64,000 bases of DNA from Symsagittifera roscoffensis (Eukaryota; Xenacoelomorpha; Acoela; Convolutidae): assembly GCF_963678635.1 (NCBI RefSeq), contig NC_087064.1:32340369-32404368 (forward strand). Reading direction: 5' to 3'. The position numbers and the translations under genes are program-made. The notes under the pieces were generated by a model that did not search any database, was not told the origin of the DNA, and saw only the letters and a program-made list of their open reading frames with translations. Positions 34,807 to 47,000 of the stretch are shown piece by piece; positions within the stretch are counted from its first letter, which is position 1; every line of letters starts with the position of its first letter.

Positions 34807-35179
34807 CAGGGGCGGATTAAGGGGGCGGGGGTCGGACTTTCCCCTCGCCCCCCCCCCTCAGGGATTCGACCACCTGCCAATTCAAAGGGTCCCCCCTATG
34901 TACTATTTTGAGATATACAATTTTGGCTGACATATATACTAGTCTTGAAGGGGGAGTGTGCTCCAAAAAACGCGATTTTTGGTCAAAATCCTAAAAGCAC
35001 TTTTTGGTCCTGTTTTTTTTTAATTTTGCCTGCGGGGCAGAAAATTTGGCTAAAACAGGTTCTCTTTAGTGCTTTGGGAGAGCTCGGAAAATCAGCTTGA
35101 TGGACCCAAATAAAAATTCGACAAAATTTTCGACATTTTTTTGAACACACCTCTCAAGAAAATTGCATATCCGCCCCTG
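34807..35179 (+). mobile_element. hAT-like MITE with perfect 8-bp target duplication
   Basis: The element runs from CAGGGGCGGATTAAGG to TATCCGCCCCTG, flanked by GGTTCAAC on both sides (34799-34806, 35180-35187). It lies at the head of a tandem duplication that reuses its right end. Confidence 0.8.
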
Positions 35180-35860
35180 GGTTCAACTTTTGGATACAAA
35201 ATTTAGTAGAAAGGGATTTTCTTTGTGATAAAACTGTGCTTCTCTTGAATAACAAACGAAACATCACAGTTCAAAATAAGAATAAACATCTTAATTCAGA
35301 CCAGCCCACAAGCATTGTAATCAGAGGTGGATTTAGGGGGGAGGACGCCCTCCCCTTCAGGGATTCGACCACCTGCCGAACCAAAGGGTCCCCTTTTTTG
35401 CCTGCGGCGCAGAAAATTTGGCTAAAACATGTCCTCTTTAGTGTTTCGGGAGAGCTCGGAAAATCAACTTGATGAGCCCAAATAAAAACTTGACAAAATT
35501 TTCGACATTTTTTTGAACACCCCTCAAGAAAATTCTATATCCGCCCCTGGGTTCAACTTTTGGATACAAAATTTATTAGAAAGGTATTTTCTTTGTGATA
35601 AAATTGTGCTTCTCATGAATAACAAATGAAACATTACAGTTCAAAATACGAATAAACACCTTAACTCAGACCAGCCCACAATCATTGTAATCAGAGGAGG
35701 ATTTAGGGGGGCGGACGCCCTCCCCTTTCAGGGATTCGACCACCTGCTGACCCAAAGGGTCCCCTTTTTTGCCTGCGGCGCAGAACATTTGGCAAAAACA
35801 GGGTGGGTCTCTTTAGTGCTTTGGGAGAGCTCGGAAAATCAATCTGATCAACCTACAAAA
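35180..35860 (+). repeat. tandem duplication of MITE plus flank (370-bp period)
   Basis: GTTCAACTTTTGGATACAAA occurs at 35181 and again at 35551. Each is followed by about 140 bases of shared unique sequence and then a hAT-like MITE beginning CAGAGG (35322 and about 35692). The first of these MITEs ends at 35549 with an internal deletion. The last loses its right terminus near 35860. Confidence 0.7.
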
Positions 35861-36840
35861 AAATAGGTCATCAATCTTTTCACGCTTATTAGATACCCGG
35901 TATGCCGTAGGTGTCACAATTTGCCCAAGCAATCAAAATCCATACGATTCTAATCAACTAAATCCTGACCTCAGTGACTTTAGCCCTCGAGTTATACTAA
36001 ATCTCTAAACCATGCTGTGTTTACTCAGTGACCATCCCAAGGTCTTTATTATAGTTATCCCGTTAACTTTCCGACCTCCCAATGGTAGGGAGAGACCCTT
36101 TTCATTGGTAGCTGAACCCTTCCAGGTGTCTAAAATTCCGACCAGTTCTATATTTCAATCCCGACCTTCTAGCTATCAGGGGAACCTAGTTGGTCTATAA
36201 GGGATCACATCAAACCCAAAAGTCACCTCCGGTGAGCCAAATAGTATCCCCGTTCGTTCGCACTTTTTATGAGACTTAATTCTCATGTTGCGTTCCTATT
36301 AGTATCACTTTCTTCTGGGACTAATTTTCTTTAGTCTAGTTAAAATGCTATTAACAGACCGTTTTAATAAGCTAAACTGAACCCAATGTTTAGCAAGTTC
36401 ACTTCGAATTAACTCTCCTAACCCAAAGTTGCAAAATAAAACTCTATCTCTATCAGCTTCTGCTCTAATTCCCAATTTATAAGTTTTCCTCCCAATTTTA
36501 ACCAAGGTGACCAATTCACATTTCCAGGAGTTGGGCTGGGAATACGCCTTTTCCGGTGTTAATCTCAAGGTTTTCTATGCAAATTTGGGTTCAAATAGCC
36601 CAAAGGTCAACTAAAGGTCATCCAGGGGTCAACCGGGGTGAAACTTCTATACTAGGCCTACATCATACTAAAATTGAGCCCAAAACCGCGGCTAGTTTCC
36701 GAGTTCTGATAAGGCCATTTAGACTTCCGGCGACCGTTATCACTTGTCCCCCCAAGGGTCATATCATGTCTAGTATCGTTCCACTGAATTTCATAACATT
36801 AGCTTTCTTATTTCCGATTGGGGGGGGGGGGGGGGGTTCG
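35861..36840. other. GC-richer island of unknown nature
   Basis: Base composition is visibly richer in G and C than on either side. Frames up to 143 codons (36556-36987) have no coding character I can defend. Short related motifs recur (AAAGGTCAACTAAAGGTCAT, CAGGGGTCAACCGGGG). The island ends at an 18-base G run (about 36821-36838). It is possibly an insertion of an unrecognised repeat. Confidence 0.4.
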
Positions 36841-37478
36841 CTGATTTTGCCAAATTTTGTTTTCTGGCTTAGGTGGGAGATATCTTCGAAGATCGAACTA
36901 TTTCGAACTTGCCTTTTGTTTGCTGTACTACTTAACTTAATGACGAATCATTCTTACGCTCAGGTTAGTATAGGATGCAATACATAGCATCACCAAATCT
37001 ACACAGGACAAACAGTTGCTGTCAAAAAATGAAAAATTCTAAAATCGACAGAAGACTTGGTTGAAGAACCGAAGAAGAACAAAATATAAGAGGTTTGAAT
37101 ATGATCTCACACTGCAAATTTCTTAGAGACTGCAAATTTTTTTGTCAAAATTAGCTTAGCTTCAGTCAAGCTAGAAGGATTGGAGCGGCAAAATGTACAT
37201 TTTGAAATAATTCAACAATTTTGATATGCTGGATGTGACCTGCAACAAAATTTTACGTTCTTTTTGAAATTGAGCGAAGAAAAATGGCGTTTTTGTTTCT
37301 GACAGTTCTCAGTCGCGCAAAGTTTCGAAACAATAATAATTGTAGCAACATACCCGTTTTGAGTCGCGTCCATCGCAAAGAAACTCAATTTGCAGAAACT
37401 AATATGGACAATATGTTTTTAAAATAGAGTTAAGCCAATTGTATACTCCCATTTATTCATGAGATTTCTTGTTTATAG

Positions 37479-37874
37479 GCAGATTTCTTTGAAGGCGTCT
37501 GCAAGAACGTCGTTTTCGAGGTTGGATTTGGGCCTGGTGCACTGCGGCGTCACCATGGCGAAAACATAAGGGAAGGCGTTCCTTATGTTATTCTTGGAAA
37601 AGAGTTTGCAGATGGCATTCCAGAGGTTCCGTCTATCACAATTGACTACTTCGACCCTGGATCTCAGCTGACGTTCCAGTGGTTCAAACATCATATTATG
37701 TGTCGTGATCATCCTTCTATTTGCGGCCAGCACAGTCCGAGGAGACATGCCCGGAAAAAAGAAATGAAACAGAAAGTGAATAATGGAAGAAATGGAAGTA
37801 GAAAAGCACGGAGAAAGCGACAACAGCAAGACTGGCAGCAAACCCAAGAACATTTGTCTGCGGGACGTTCATGA
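37479..37874 (+). CDS. locus A, terminal exon (paralogue of 53329-53712)
   Basis: After acceptor TTGTTTATAG the exon opens in phase 0 and runs 131 codons to TGA at 37872-37874. It is strongly similar to the locus B terminal exon: CKNVVFEVGFGPGALRRHH, EGVPYVILGKEF, DPGSQLTFQWFKHHIMCRDH, PSICGQHSPRRH. Three cysteines are conserved. The last 45 residues are highly basic (Arg/Lys/Gln-rich), and this tail is the most diverged part. The pattern suggests a folded cysteine-bearing domain followed by a charged tail that may bind polyanions. With 23966-24096 it forms a partial gene with a 13.4-kb intron. Whether it is expressed is unknown. No known family is recognised. Confidence 0.7.
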   Translation, partial: ADFFEGVCKNVVFEVGFGPGALRRHHGENIREGVPYVILGKEFADGIPEVPSITIDYFDPGSQLTFQWFKHHIMCRDHPSICGQHSPRRHARKKEMKQKVNNGRNGSRKARRKRQQQDWQQTQEHLSAGRS

Positions 37875-39129
37875 TCAAACAAATCAGATCTCATTCTTTG
37901 ATGTTGCAAAACCAAAATAACGCTACAAACATCTCCAAGATGGTGCTCAAAGAAAGTTATAATCCAAATCCTTCAACAACTGAAAAAAATGAGTTCCGAA
38001 AGGTCTCCTAATCTTCTATGAAAATCCTGTATCCTAATTATAAGCATCAAATTGTGGAAGAAAAAGTTAAATTCTAAGAAAATTTTTTTTGAGTCTATCT
38101 GGTCATTCGTATATAGGCAGCTTTGATGTCCAAAAAATGCTGGAGTTTCTGATGGACGAAGAAAATTTTGGTTGAATATGGAGAAATTTTTCACTGAACG
38201 TGTTACAGATGTCAAATGAAAAAATATAATAAAACAACAGAAACAATAAAACAGCAAATTAAAAAAAAACAACTATGAGAGCCTTTTTCTATAATTTTGT
38301 TAATTTTGAAAACTATTGATGTACAATTGAGGTTTGGGACCAAATGCAAGCCAAATGCAAGCTGACCAAAAAAAGACCTTGACTAGAAAAAATTGACTGA
38401 GAATTAAGTTGAAAATATATTTGATGAGACGCATTTTTTGCATGAAAAAATATACTAAAACTTTTTGAACCTAAAACAAAAGTTCACTTTGAAAGGTTAA
38501 TGATTTTTTAAAATTGCAATTTGAAACTCAACGTAAAACTTTGACTACCTTTTTCATTCTGATGTTTTGTGTTGGATTGATGTATCTGGCTTAATTTGGA
38601 TTTTGAAAAAAAAAACATTGCTCAAAAGAGGTAATTTAAGTTGTAAGCATTTCAAATTTGCACCCGATAAAAATACTGCAAAATGCTTTAATTCCAATGC
38701 TTAAAATTTCTACTTGTTCTGAAGTGCTGACAAGTTTTTCTACATGAGTTCTGAACAACCAATGGAAAAATATTTGCTGTTTTGAAAATTAAAATGTTTT
38801 GAAGATCTGGAGATAACTTTTTGTTCTGCCTTTTTGCCTAAAAGAAACAAAAAGTTATTCGGTTCTTGTGGGTGTATCATGCAAGACAAGAACCAATTGA
38901 TTGTACAGATTATTATTCGTCTCCTGATGAACTCAGAAAAGATCCAAAACAGGTCCAAACAATTTATTGTTGAGAATGTTACGAAGCGTGAAAGTCGAAA
39001 TTTGGTGAAAATATTTTCAAACAAAATTTAAAAGGCGCACAAAAAAAATAATTTTAATTATGACTGCAATTCTGTAAGAAAAATACAATTTCACTTATAA
39101 ACTTTTCCGTAATAGTGCGATTGATGACT
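37875..39129. other. locus A 3' flank; no further gene
   Basis: The first 120 bases match the 3' flank of locus B (CAAGATGGTGCTCAAA, GAGTTCCGAAAGGT), showing that the duplication extended beyond the coding region. The remainder to 39129 has only short frames. Confidence 0.5.
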
Positions 39130-40105
39130 TTAAACAAGAAAGTGAAACAAGACTGTTCGTATCAAGGCAAAGCCTTTAATTTTCCGTCAGCCTTTTAAGG
39201 TCTATGGACCAGTAATTAAGTGAAAAAATTGAATGTAAAAAGAAATTTTTTTTTCTAAAATTGAAAGTTTTTGTGAAAATGATCCCCCCATACGCCATAT
39301 AAAGTACTAAAAGTAATAAATTTTGCTTCTATTAACCTTTTTAATTAAAGCAAACAAGCTTCCTTCTATCAATTTGTAACGATTTCTAAGATGGATTAAA
39401 TCTCCGCTTACGCGTAAATAGCGCGAGTTATATCGCGTGTTTACGGTCCCAAATTAACCTAAATGGTAATCTTTAAACCCTAAAAACTTTTTAAAAAATG
39501 ATCACAGGTGAAATAATTTCAAATTAAAACTCAGGAAAAATGATATTGGTAAATTTGCTTGTTATGGTTCCGAATTTCATAACAGAAGTAACGTAATGTT
39601 TGTGCTCGGGTAGTTTTTTTCTTCAGACAAATTTCGACTTTTTAACTAGCAATATTTGGCGGAATTTTTTATATCACTCAAAAGGTTTTTTGTCATCAGC
39701 TTAAATGCTTTAATTTGAAAAGATACTTCTGTGATTACTTTTTGTAAAGTTAAGGGGTTTAAAGTTGCCATTTTGGCGATTTGTTTTTTCGAAAATTAAA
39801 GCTCAATTCATTTTGAGCGATTAGCACGTAAGCGGAGATAAATTCTTAGAAGTCGTTCCAAATTGGTCAAAAGAATCTTTTTTGCCATTTTGATATGTTC
39901 GTTGAGGCGAGCAAAATCTATCACTTTGTACTTTATTTGGCGTGTGGAGGGATGCTTTTCATTTAAAAAAAAATTCATTGTTTTTTTAGTTTTTCATTTT
40001 AACTTTTTCTACTTTTAAACAGTATAAAACTAATCCTGTTACAATGGAAACAGAAGAACTAGCAGAATGAACAGTAGAAAATGCGTTCAGAAGAAGTCCT
40101 GATAC
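39130..40105. mobile_element. repeat family R1, two arms pointing outward
   Basis: The left arm (39130-39570) starts ACAAGACTGTTCGTATCAAG and is in reverse orientation. The right arm (39560-40105) is forward and ends AGTCCTGATACCTGACTTGT. The two meet at GGTTCCGAATTTCATAACAG. The outer ends are inverted copies of each other, so this is the best candidate for a complete family unit, about 975 bp. The central GCGTAAGCGG-type motif occurs in both arms. No protein is encoded. Confidence 0.55.
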
Positions 40106-41500
40106 CTGACTTGTTCAGATTGACTTTGAGGAAAAACCACTCGGCCTTTTTCTGTTTAGCGTTCGAAAACGCGTGTTGTGCTGTTTCCGCTTTTCTAGTA
40201 TAAGTTTTCGCTGTGGGGACTGAACGAGTTGAAAGAATAACGCAACAAAAAGAGCAACATGTCTGCTCGTTTATCAGGTCAACACCCTGAAAACTACGAC
40301 TGTCCCTCAATTCATTTCGAATAGTTTTCCAGAAAAGAAAATTGTGAAAACCTAAACATTTTGGACAATACCAAAGTGTAAAAACTTGAGTCGCACAAAA
40401 TTAATACGACCCATCTGATTAGCTGACCTCAATTCATTTTGGATTAGCATAAATAATTAGCGTTGCACTCTCAGTATTATGAATAAACTCTTCCAAGCGC
40501 GCATAATTTAGTCCAGAACATGGCAAATTTGCCAATTTTCAAACCTCCAGAACGTTATTAAAAAATTAGAGGTGAAATATCTTCTTACATTTGAACTCAG
40601 GAAGTCAATATCTTTAATGGGGTATTAAAAAAATTTGTTGAAAACTATTATTTTGATCGGTGAAAATTGACTGAATAAAAAAACCACACCGAGCATAATC
40701 CGTTTTCTTTGAAATTCGGAACAATAAATTACACCGATAACAAAACTTAGCCTCTTTTCCTTCGAAGCAACCATTATTCCCGATGTCTGGAAAATGGTCG
40801 AACAGCGACAACCAAAATACAAAAAAAAAGTCCTCGTGCATTTTGCAGACCACAAAAAACTTCTTCTTAGCAAAAATGAAAGATCTTCCCCGGAAAAAAG
40901 TTGACGTGTTGCCCATGAAAAGAAAATTACGTAAAAATTTATTTGAGATGGAATTTCCTCAAGAAATCCAGGGTGGCTGATTTTCGCAATTTTAAGCTTG
41001 ATAGCAAATTGCTTCCTTTTTTGAAATTTTAAACAGTAAGCCAATGAATCAAGAAAAAACTTGGTATGAAAAATTCGGAACTTGAAAGAAGGTTAATGCG
41101 TGTTCTCCAGTCGAGGTGCAACTGCAAATGCACAGTCAAACGCCACTCTGCCAACGCAATGCCGCAGGATTTTTGTGGAGAAAAAGCAATATTTGCCTAC
41201 TCCAAAATATATTTTCAATTGTGGTAAATTCAAGAATCTCTAAAAACAGAATCTTAAGGAAGTTGCATGAAAAATAATTGGAGCTGTTAAAGGTGAAAGA
41301 TTAGGTAATTTCGCTAAGCCTCTCGCTTAACAATGCTGCTCCACGATTGATTTTTACACTTTTAATCCGCTTTGAACTTCGAGCAAGCAAGGCAAGGTTC
41401 CCTACATCTATAAAACTTTACAAACAGTTCTTTATCTAGAGTTTGCTTATTTGTCCTTTTTTTATGATATTTTTACGATACGCTACCGCCTCCCCGTGTT
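40106..41500. other. no supported gene
   Basis: Overlapping frames on both strands (for example 40625-41044 minus, 40783-40980 plus) look equally weak. There are no splice-bounded exons with a paralogue and no recognisable motif. Confidence 0.4.
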
Positions 41501-41507
41501 TTCCGCC

Positions 41508-41684
41508 CAGTCACTCCCGCTCCAGTCTTTTCGACCCCAAAAACACAGTCACTTCCGATCCAGTCATTTCGACCCAAAAACACAGTCACTTCCGATCCAG
41601 TCATTTCAGCCTCAAAAGCAGTCAGTTCTGCAAATGACTGCTTTTGGGGCGAAAATGACTGGAGCGGAAATGACTGGTCACGTA
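41508..41684. repeat. small hairpin element built of CCAGTCATTTC units
   Basis: Left arm units read CCAGTCACTCCCGCTCCAGT and then CCAGTCATTTCGACCCAAAA. The right arm is their reverse complement (TGACTGCTTTTGGGGCG, AATGACTGGAGCGG, AATGACTGG). The left arm holds two or three tandem copies of a roughly 48-base unit and the right arm about one. It is a strong potential stem-loop. Confidence 0.6.
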
Positions 41685-41744
41685 AGTGTTCTTGTAAATG
41701 CCAATTGCAAATTCCGCAAACACAGAGTTAGCTCTCCCCCTAAG

Positions 41745-41872
41745 AGTTTGCAAATATTGGCGGCACCAAAGGCGCCTTTAGAAAAATATTAGGTTCGGTC
41801 GGCCAAAAACGGATTTCTTAAAAAGTACCAAAGGGGGGACCCTTTGGGTCGGCAGGGGGTCGAATTCCTGAG
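41745..41872 (-). repeat. hAT-like MITE fragment
   Basis: Reverse-oriented left half of the MITE family: the GGCGCC-like block, AAAACGGATTTCTTAAAAAG, GGGGACCCTTTGGGTCGG and CAGGGGGTCGAAT. The terminus is lost. Confidence 0.6.
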
Positions 41873-41894
41873 GATAGACTTTCTTATTGACACA

Positions 41895-42207
41895 AAAATA
41901 ATCCCCATGAGATATAATTCGATTATAGTTTTGAATTGACAAAAATCTGGCAAAATAAGAGATTATAATCGATTATAATTGATTTCAAAGGGTTTTTGCG
42001 AGAACTATAATCAATTATAATCGATTATAACAGATTATAATCTCTTGGAAAATATCACGATTTTAATCACTTATAAATCCTTTAAACACCTAATTTTGGT
42101 AATTATAATCAATTATAATTGTCAAAAAATCATCATAATAATCCGTTATAATCGGTTATTTACGCCTAAACTTAGATGCGGGTACCGCAGCCTGGATAAA
42201 TAAACCG
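41895..42207. repeat. TATAATC-rich element, copy 1
   Basis: Dense repeats of GATTATAATCGATTATAAT-type sequence on both strands. The segment is flanked by an 11-bp direct repeat TTATTGACACA (41884-41894 and 42208-42218), which may be a target duplication. The right end has GATGCGGGTACCGCAG. Confidence 0.5.
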
Positions 42208-42361
42208 TTATTGACACATATCTATTAAGCATCAAATATCAACTTGATACACTTTTACTCTCAAAACTACTCTCACTACAAGTTAGTTATACCAAACTTT
42301 TCAACGAGCAATTTCTTTAGATCTGCTGAAAATCTCACAGGCAGAACATTTGACCTAATTT

Positions 42362-42850
42362 TTTGTTCCGACTTTCGAAAAGGAAAGTAACGGATTACTT
42401 GTGCTCGGGGTGGGTTTTTTTTTTCTTCAGACAAATTTAAACTTTTTAACTCGTCATTTTTGTATTATTCAAAAGCTTTTGTGTTGAGCTTAAATTTGAA
42501 AAGATATTTTACCTGCGACTTTTTTTGTAAAGATATTGGGGTTTAAAGATTGCCATTTAGGCCAATTAGCGCGCGATACAATTAGAGCGTAAGCGGAGAT
42601 TTAATCCGCCTGAAAATCGTTCCAATATGGTCAAAAAAGCTTATTTGGCATAATTGACCTGTAGCTAGGAACGAAATTTATCTTTTGGTACTTTATATGT
42701 GTGTATGAGGATGATTTTTACAAAAAAAGCCAAATTTTACAACAAAATTCGTTTTTTTTGTATTGTATTTGATTTGTTCTTGTTATTAATGCTCCATTGA
42801 CCTTAAGAGGCATTCGGATTATTCAAAAGTTCACCCTGATACGAGCATTC
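42362..42850 (+). repeat. repeat family R1, single arm
   Basis: It starts TTCCGACTTTCGAAAAGGAA and includes TTACTTGTGCTCGGGGTGGG, then GAGCGTAAGCGGAG. It ends CCCTGATACGAGCATTCTTG. No inverted partner is adjacent. Confidence 0.55.
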
Positions 42851-44052
42851 TTGTTTTTAAATTATGACTTATTTACTGAAGTTCTCCGCGTGTGGATAAC
42901 TCTCGCAACACATCATCCACAAGTAATTACCCTTGTTAGAAGAAATGAGTAATTTTAAGCTCTTTTTTTAGTTAACGCCACTTAATGGCAAAATCTTTTC
43001 GGTCAACGAGTCTGAACGAAACTAATTAAACTAAAATTGCTCATTTTACATCAAGTTTTTGTGTTTCACTGATTTCTAGCCTAAAAACCGAGTCCAAAAG
43101 ATTAATTAACCTAAAAAGCTATAGTTTTTGACCAATTAAATTGCTCAAGGTCACAGATATAGCCAAAAGTTCGGCATTAACTATATAAACAACAATTTTA
43201 ATAAGATTAAACAAAATTATTAGACACCTTGATGCACTTTCGACAAAACTCAGTTACATCCGGTAAAGTAAAGAAACAACTCAAAGGTTGCTCGGTAAAG
43301 GCGATAAAGAAAACAGTGTGAAACCATGTGCCGTAAAATCGAATGAAGAAGCTCACAGAAATTTTTTCAAGCAAAAAATCGAAAATGCGAAAAAGTACAT
43401 CTTTTAACTCAAAGATATTTGACATTAAAAGTTTCAAAATTGGACAATGCTCAATCGTTTCCACCGAATCATAAGTCAAGCAACTCAGCCTGGGTTTGTG
43501 AGTTTTCAAAACACGAGTCTAATTTTAGAAATACATGAGTCTAACATTAGATATTTTTCTGTCCCCACTTTGCAAGTTTTCAATGCTCATGTGAAGTTCA
43601 TGGCTAATATGGCTGAATATGTGATTTTTGCTGTTAAAACAGATAAAATATACCAATTTTTTGTTGATCTTATTAGTCATAATAGTTTATTAGTTTTCTT
43701 GGAGCGCTATAATTCCATCCGCACCTAAATCATTGCAGTTTGAGTTCAGCCAAGCTGTAGAAAATGGCCAAAACTACAAATTATACACCTTCGTAATTTG
43801 AAAAGTTTCTTCTAGTTCCATGTAATTCTATACGTACAGAAATATATATAAAATCTTTCTGATACTCGTTTTTTGATGAGTTCATTTGTTGAGTTTCCCC
43901 TCATATATTTCCGAAAACACAATGACTAACAATGTTATCAAATAAAAAAGACCCACCTCAAACCTCAATGGCAAAAATAGTTCACATTTTACTAGTAGTA
44001 TTAATATCAATTATTATAAAAGCTTATAAAAACTAAAACATGACATTGATTG
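42851..44052. other. no supported gene
   Basis: Overlapping frames at 43207-43509 (minus, 100 codons) and 43447-43728 (plus, 93 codons) start in the same place on opposite strands. Neither has a recognisable domain, so both are left uncalled. Confidence 0.4.
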
Positions 44053-44432
44053 CAAGGACGGATTTGGTGGGAGGGGAGGCGGAAACCCCCCTAGCCCCCT
44101 CCCTGCTGGGGTTCGATACCTTTTTAAACCAAAGGATCCCACCATTGGTATTATTTTATGTCATCCGTTTTCCGCTGTCGGACCCCAAGTATTTCTAAAA
44201 GCACCTTCTGGGCCAATATATACTAGCTTTTAAAGGAGATCATGCGCCAACAAAGACCAAGTTTTTGGTTGAAAATTTCCACAAAGTGCCTGAAAACGCC
44301 TTTTTTGGCCAGTTTTTTTTTCAAAGTTTACTTATGGCAAAATTTTGTTTTGCCAGAATAGGTTTTTATAGTGCTCTGGGACAAAATCTTCAAAATCCGG
44401 CCCTTCTCAATCAAATCCTAGATCCATTTCTC
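44053..44432 (+). mobile_element. hAT-like MITE, old copy with 8-bp target duplication
   Basis: Flanked by ATTGATTG on both sides (44045-44052, 44433-44440). The termini are eroded (CAAGGACGGATTTGG, GATCCATTTCTC), but the interior keeps the family order, including AAAACGCCTTTTTTGGCC. Confidence 0.7.
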
Positions 44433-44440
44433 ATTGATTG

Positions 44441-46466
44441 CATGGGTCGGTCAAAAATTCACAATACATTGTTTTTTTTCTTAGCGCCCTTTTTGTACAC
44501 TTTCGCATTTTTTTGTTTAAATTACAAATGATTTTCATAAACTTTTGACCTAAATAAAACATGAGACAAGTTAAAGTTAAATTTAAAACTATTAACTTCT
44601 AGACTTTCACTGCTGTCACTCTTTTGGAGCTTAACACGCTTGCAAGTTGACAAACCCTCCAAATTCGTGACGTTCGTTTTCGACCGCTAAGCAAAAGCTT
44701 TTCAATCAAACAAGTTTTGGCACATTTAAAACGTTCAAAAATCGACGCAACCAGCAACTTTGACTAAATTTGAAAACCAGGTTTTGCATATTTTTTTCGC
44801 TTCAGGCCAACAAAGAAAATGTAATTGGTCGGCTTAAAACAAGGAGCAAAGTTTCGGAGTTTAAAAAAAAATTCTCGAAAACTCAACGAAACACCCCTGT
44901 TCAGAACATTGCTCTGAGACAAGTATTTTTATTTTAGATTTTGTCTACCAATAAAGTCGCTTCTATTTTACGGTTCAACATTTTCTAATCAAAAAATATT
45001 TCTGAATTCCAAATTGAATACAAAATCATATTATTTTTGTGTATTAATTTCGATGAAAAAGAAGGATTCTATTTGGGTAATTTTTGCTTTAAAAGACCTT
45101 TAGAAAGAAAAAAGCCGGTTGCTGTTTAAGTAGTTCAAAAATTTATGACCTTAATATTGAAAAAAAAATTAAAAAATTTTCTCTGTTTTCAAATTTTGTC
45201 GTATTTCCATCGTGATATGATGAGTAGATGTGAAGAAAAATTTAGAACTTAGACAATTTAAATTGCAGGCGTATACATGCGAGAGCGTTTTTCCCAAAAA
45301 GATGTTTCAAAACTAACGAATCAAAAAGAAAATCTCAACATTATTTGATATTTTTCAAAAGAAATCTTGAAGGCAATAAAAAAACTCAACAACTGATTTT
45401 AACGGAAAAAAAATTATCAGATTCAATATGATCTTCTCCTTAGCTTGACTTGCTCGAATTAGACTAAAGTCAATTTTTATGATCGGTTTCTCTCGACACT
45501 GGGAGAACTTTTCCAAAAGTTGTTAGTCGTTCGAAACACGACTGACAGGGCTCTGATATGCTATATCACTCAACTCATTCCTATTATTGTTTGCAGTGAC
45601 TGATTTTGGTTGGAAAACGAAAAGAAAAATCAGCAAAAACAAAACCAAACAATAATCGGAACAAAAATACATTATAATTGAACTCATTGCATTATAGTGC
45701 CAGGCAATTTTCGTAAATTTTTTTAAAAAATTTTCCCATAATCCTGTTATATCCTTAGCATTTAATCTATTTTGGAACAACTAACCATCCGAGACTTGTT
45801 TGTTGTAAGCTCCAATTTTATATCTGATGCACTTTAAATCTCACTCAAATGAAACTGTTACAAGCTAATTTTGCTTTAAAAATTGAGCTTTTCATTAACC
45901 CATAACTAGTAGTTTCCTTAGAATGGTTAGAACATTATTGGAACACTATCAACAGCAGAAATTTTGACCTCTTTTCTTTATCTTTCATTCTAATAGAGGT
46001 CTAACTGTGCACACGAAATTGTCAAGGGGCGTTTTTGGTCAACAAATAGGATACTTTTTGGCCATTCTTAGGTCCACCAAATTGATTTTCCCAGCTCACC
46101 TAAAGCTTTACAAATACCCTTTATAAACATTTAGATCGCATGCTAGTTTTTTAAGAAAAAAAAACATCTAATTGCCTTTTGATACAATGTAATTGGAAAA
46201 ATTATTGCAGGCAACTTATGCTAAAACTGAAAACAAGATCAATGTTTCAAATGAACGGGATATCTTTCATCAGTTTGGTAAATTGGAATTTGGTTCATTT
46301 AACAATTTTGGTAAACCAAATTGGATCTTGATAACCTAAATTTCCATTAGGTTGCTTGCTGCAAACAAAAATAATAATCATACTAAAGTGATTTGATTTC
46401 TATTTTGTTTCACGCCCTCTAAATCGCTTTCCAGAGACAACAATAACTCAAATTTTACCAATCATC
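44441..46466. other. no supported gene
   Basis: AT-rich intergenic sequence upstream of locus B. Frames up to 85 codons lack supporting signals. Confidence 0.4.
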
Positions 46467-46518
46467 ATGTTCATAACTTGTCGAAATTACCTATATTTTT
46501 ACTTGTTTGCCACAACAG
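46467..46518 (+). CDS. candidate first exon of locus B (signal-peptide-like)
   Basis: ATG at 46467 followed by MFITCRNYLYFYLFATT and a strong donor CAACAG|GTGAGT. The peptide is short, with a hydrophobic aromatic core that could be a secretion signal, as expected for a cysteine-rich product. It ends with one leftover base, whereas the exon at 47001 appears to start in phase 0. Either another small exon lies between or the join is wrong. Confidence 0.3.
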
Positions 46519-47000
46519 GTGAGTATGGGCTATATTGGAAGCAAAATAAACAGCTAAGGAAATAATGAGGTCTGATGATCGAAACTTTCGGAAACAATGT
46601 TACTTGTAAATTGCAGATAGCTCAAAATTGTTAAAAATTTATTTCATTTGCAAGTGAATTCGATTTTTTTTAGATCATTTTTGAGGTGAAATTATGAACG
46701 CAGAGCTAGTGTGATTGTTTATACCGGGCTATTCTCTCTATTCATTTTGCAAGTCTATATGTTCTACTGTCCGATTCGAATCAGACGAACTATTACATCA
46801 GAGTCAATTTTGACTGAGTTAAGACAGTGGTGTAAATTATCTGACATCAATTATCTTTGGCTGAAAAACAATCATTTTGATATTCTGTAGTCTAGAAATG
46901 ATTTTATGGAAAAAAAAACAGATAAATAACAAAAATAATTGATTTAGTTTTTTCTGGGTTGCTTGTTACTAATAGTACTTTTTTCAGTTACTTTTTTCAG

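Noticed and set aside
36556-36987. 143-codon frame across a G run
   Set aside because: It includes an 18-base homopolymer and lies in an unexplained repeat-like island; no coding evidence.
40625-41044. 139-codon minus-strand frame
   Set aside because: The composition (Phe/Lys/Ser-rich) is what AT-rich non-coding DNA gives. Alternative frames on both strands are equally long, and no domain is visible.
43207-43728. Overlapping 100-codon (minus) and 93-codon (plus) frames
   Set aside because: They overlap at their starts on opposite strands, have no recognisable motif, no paralogue in the window and no exon signals. One at most could be real, and I cannot choose.
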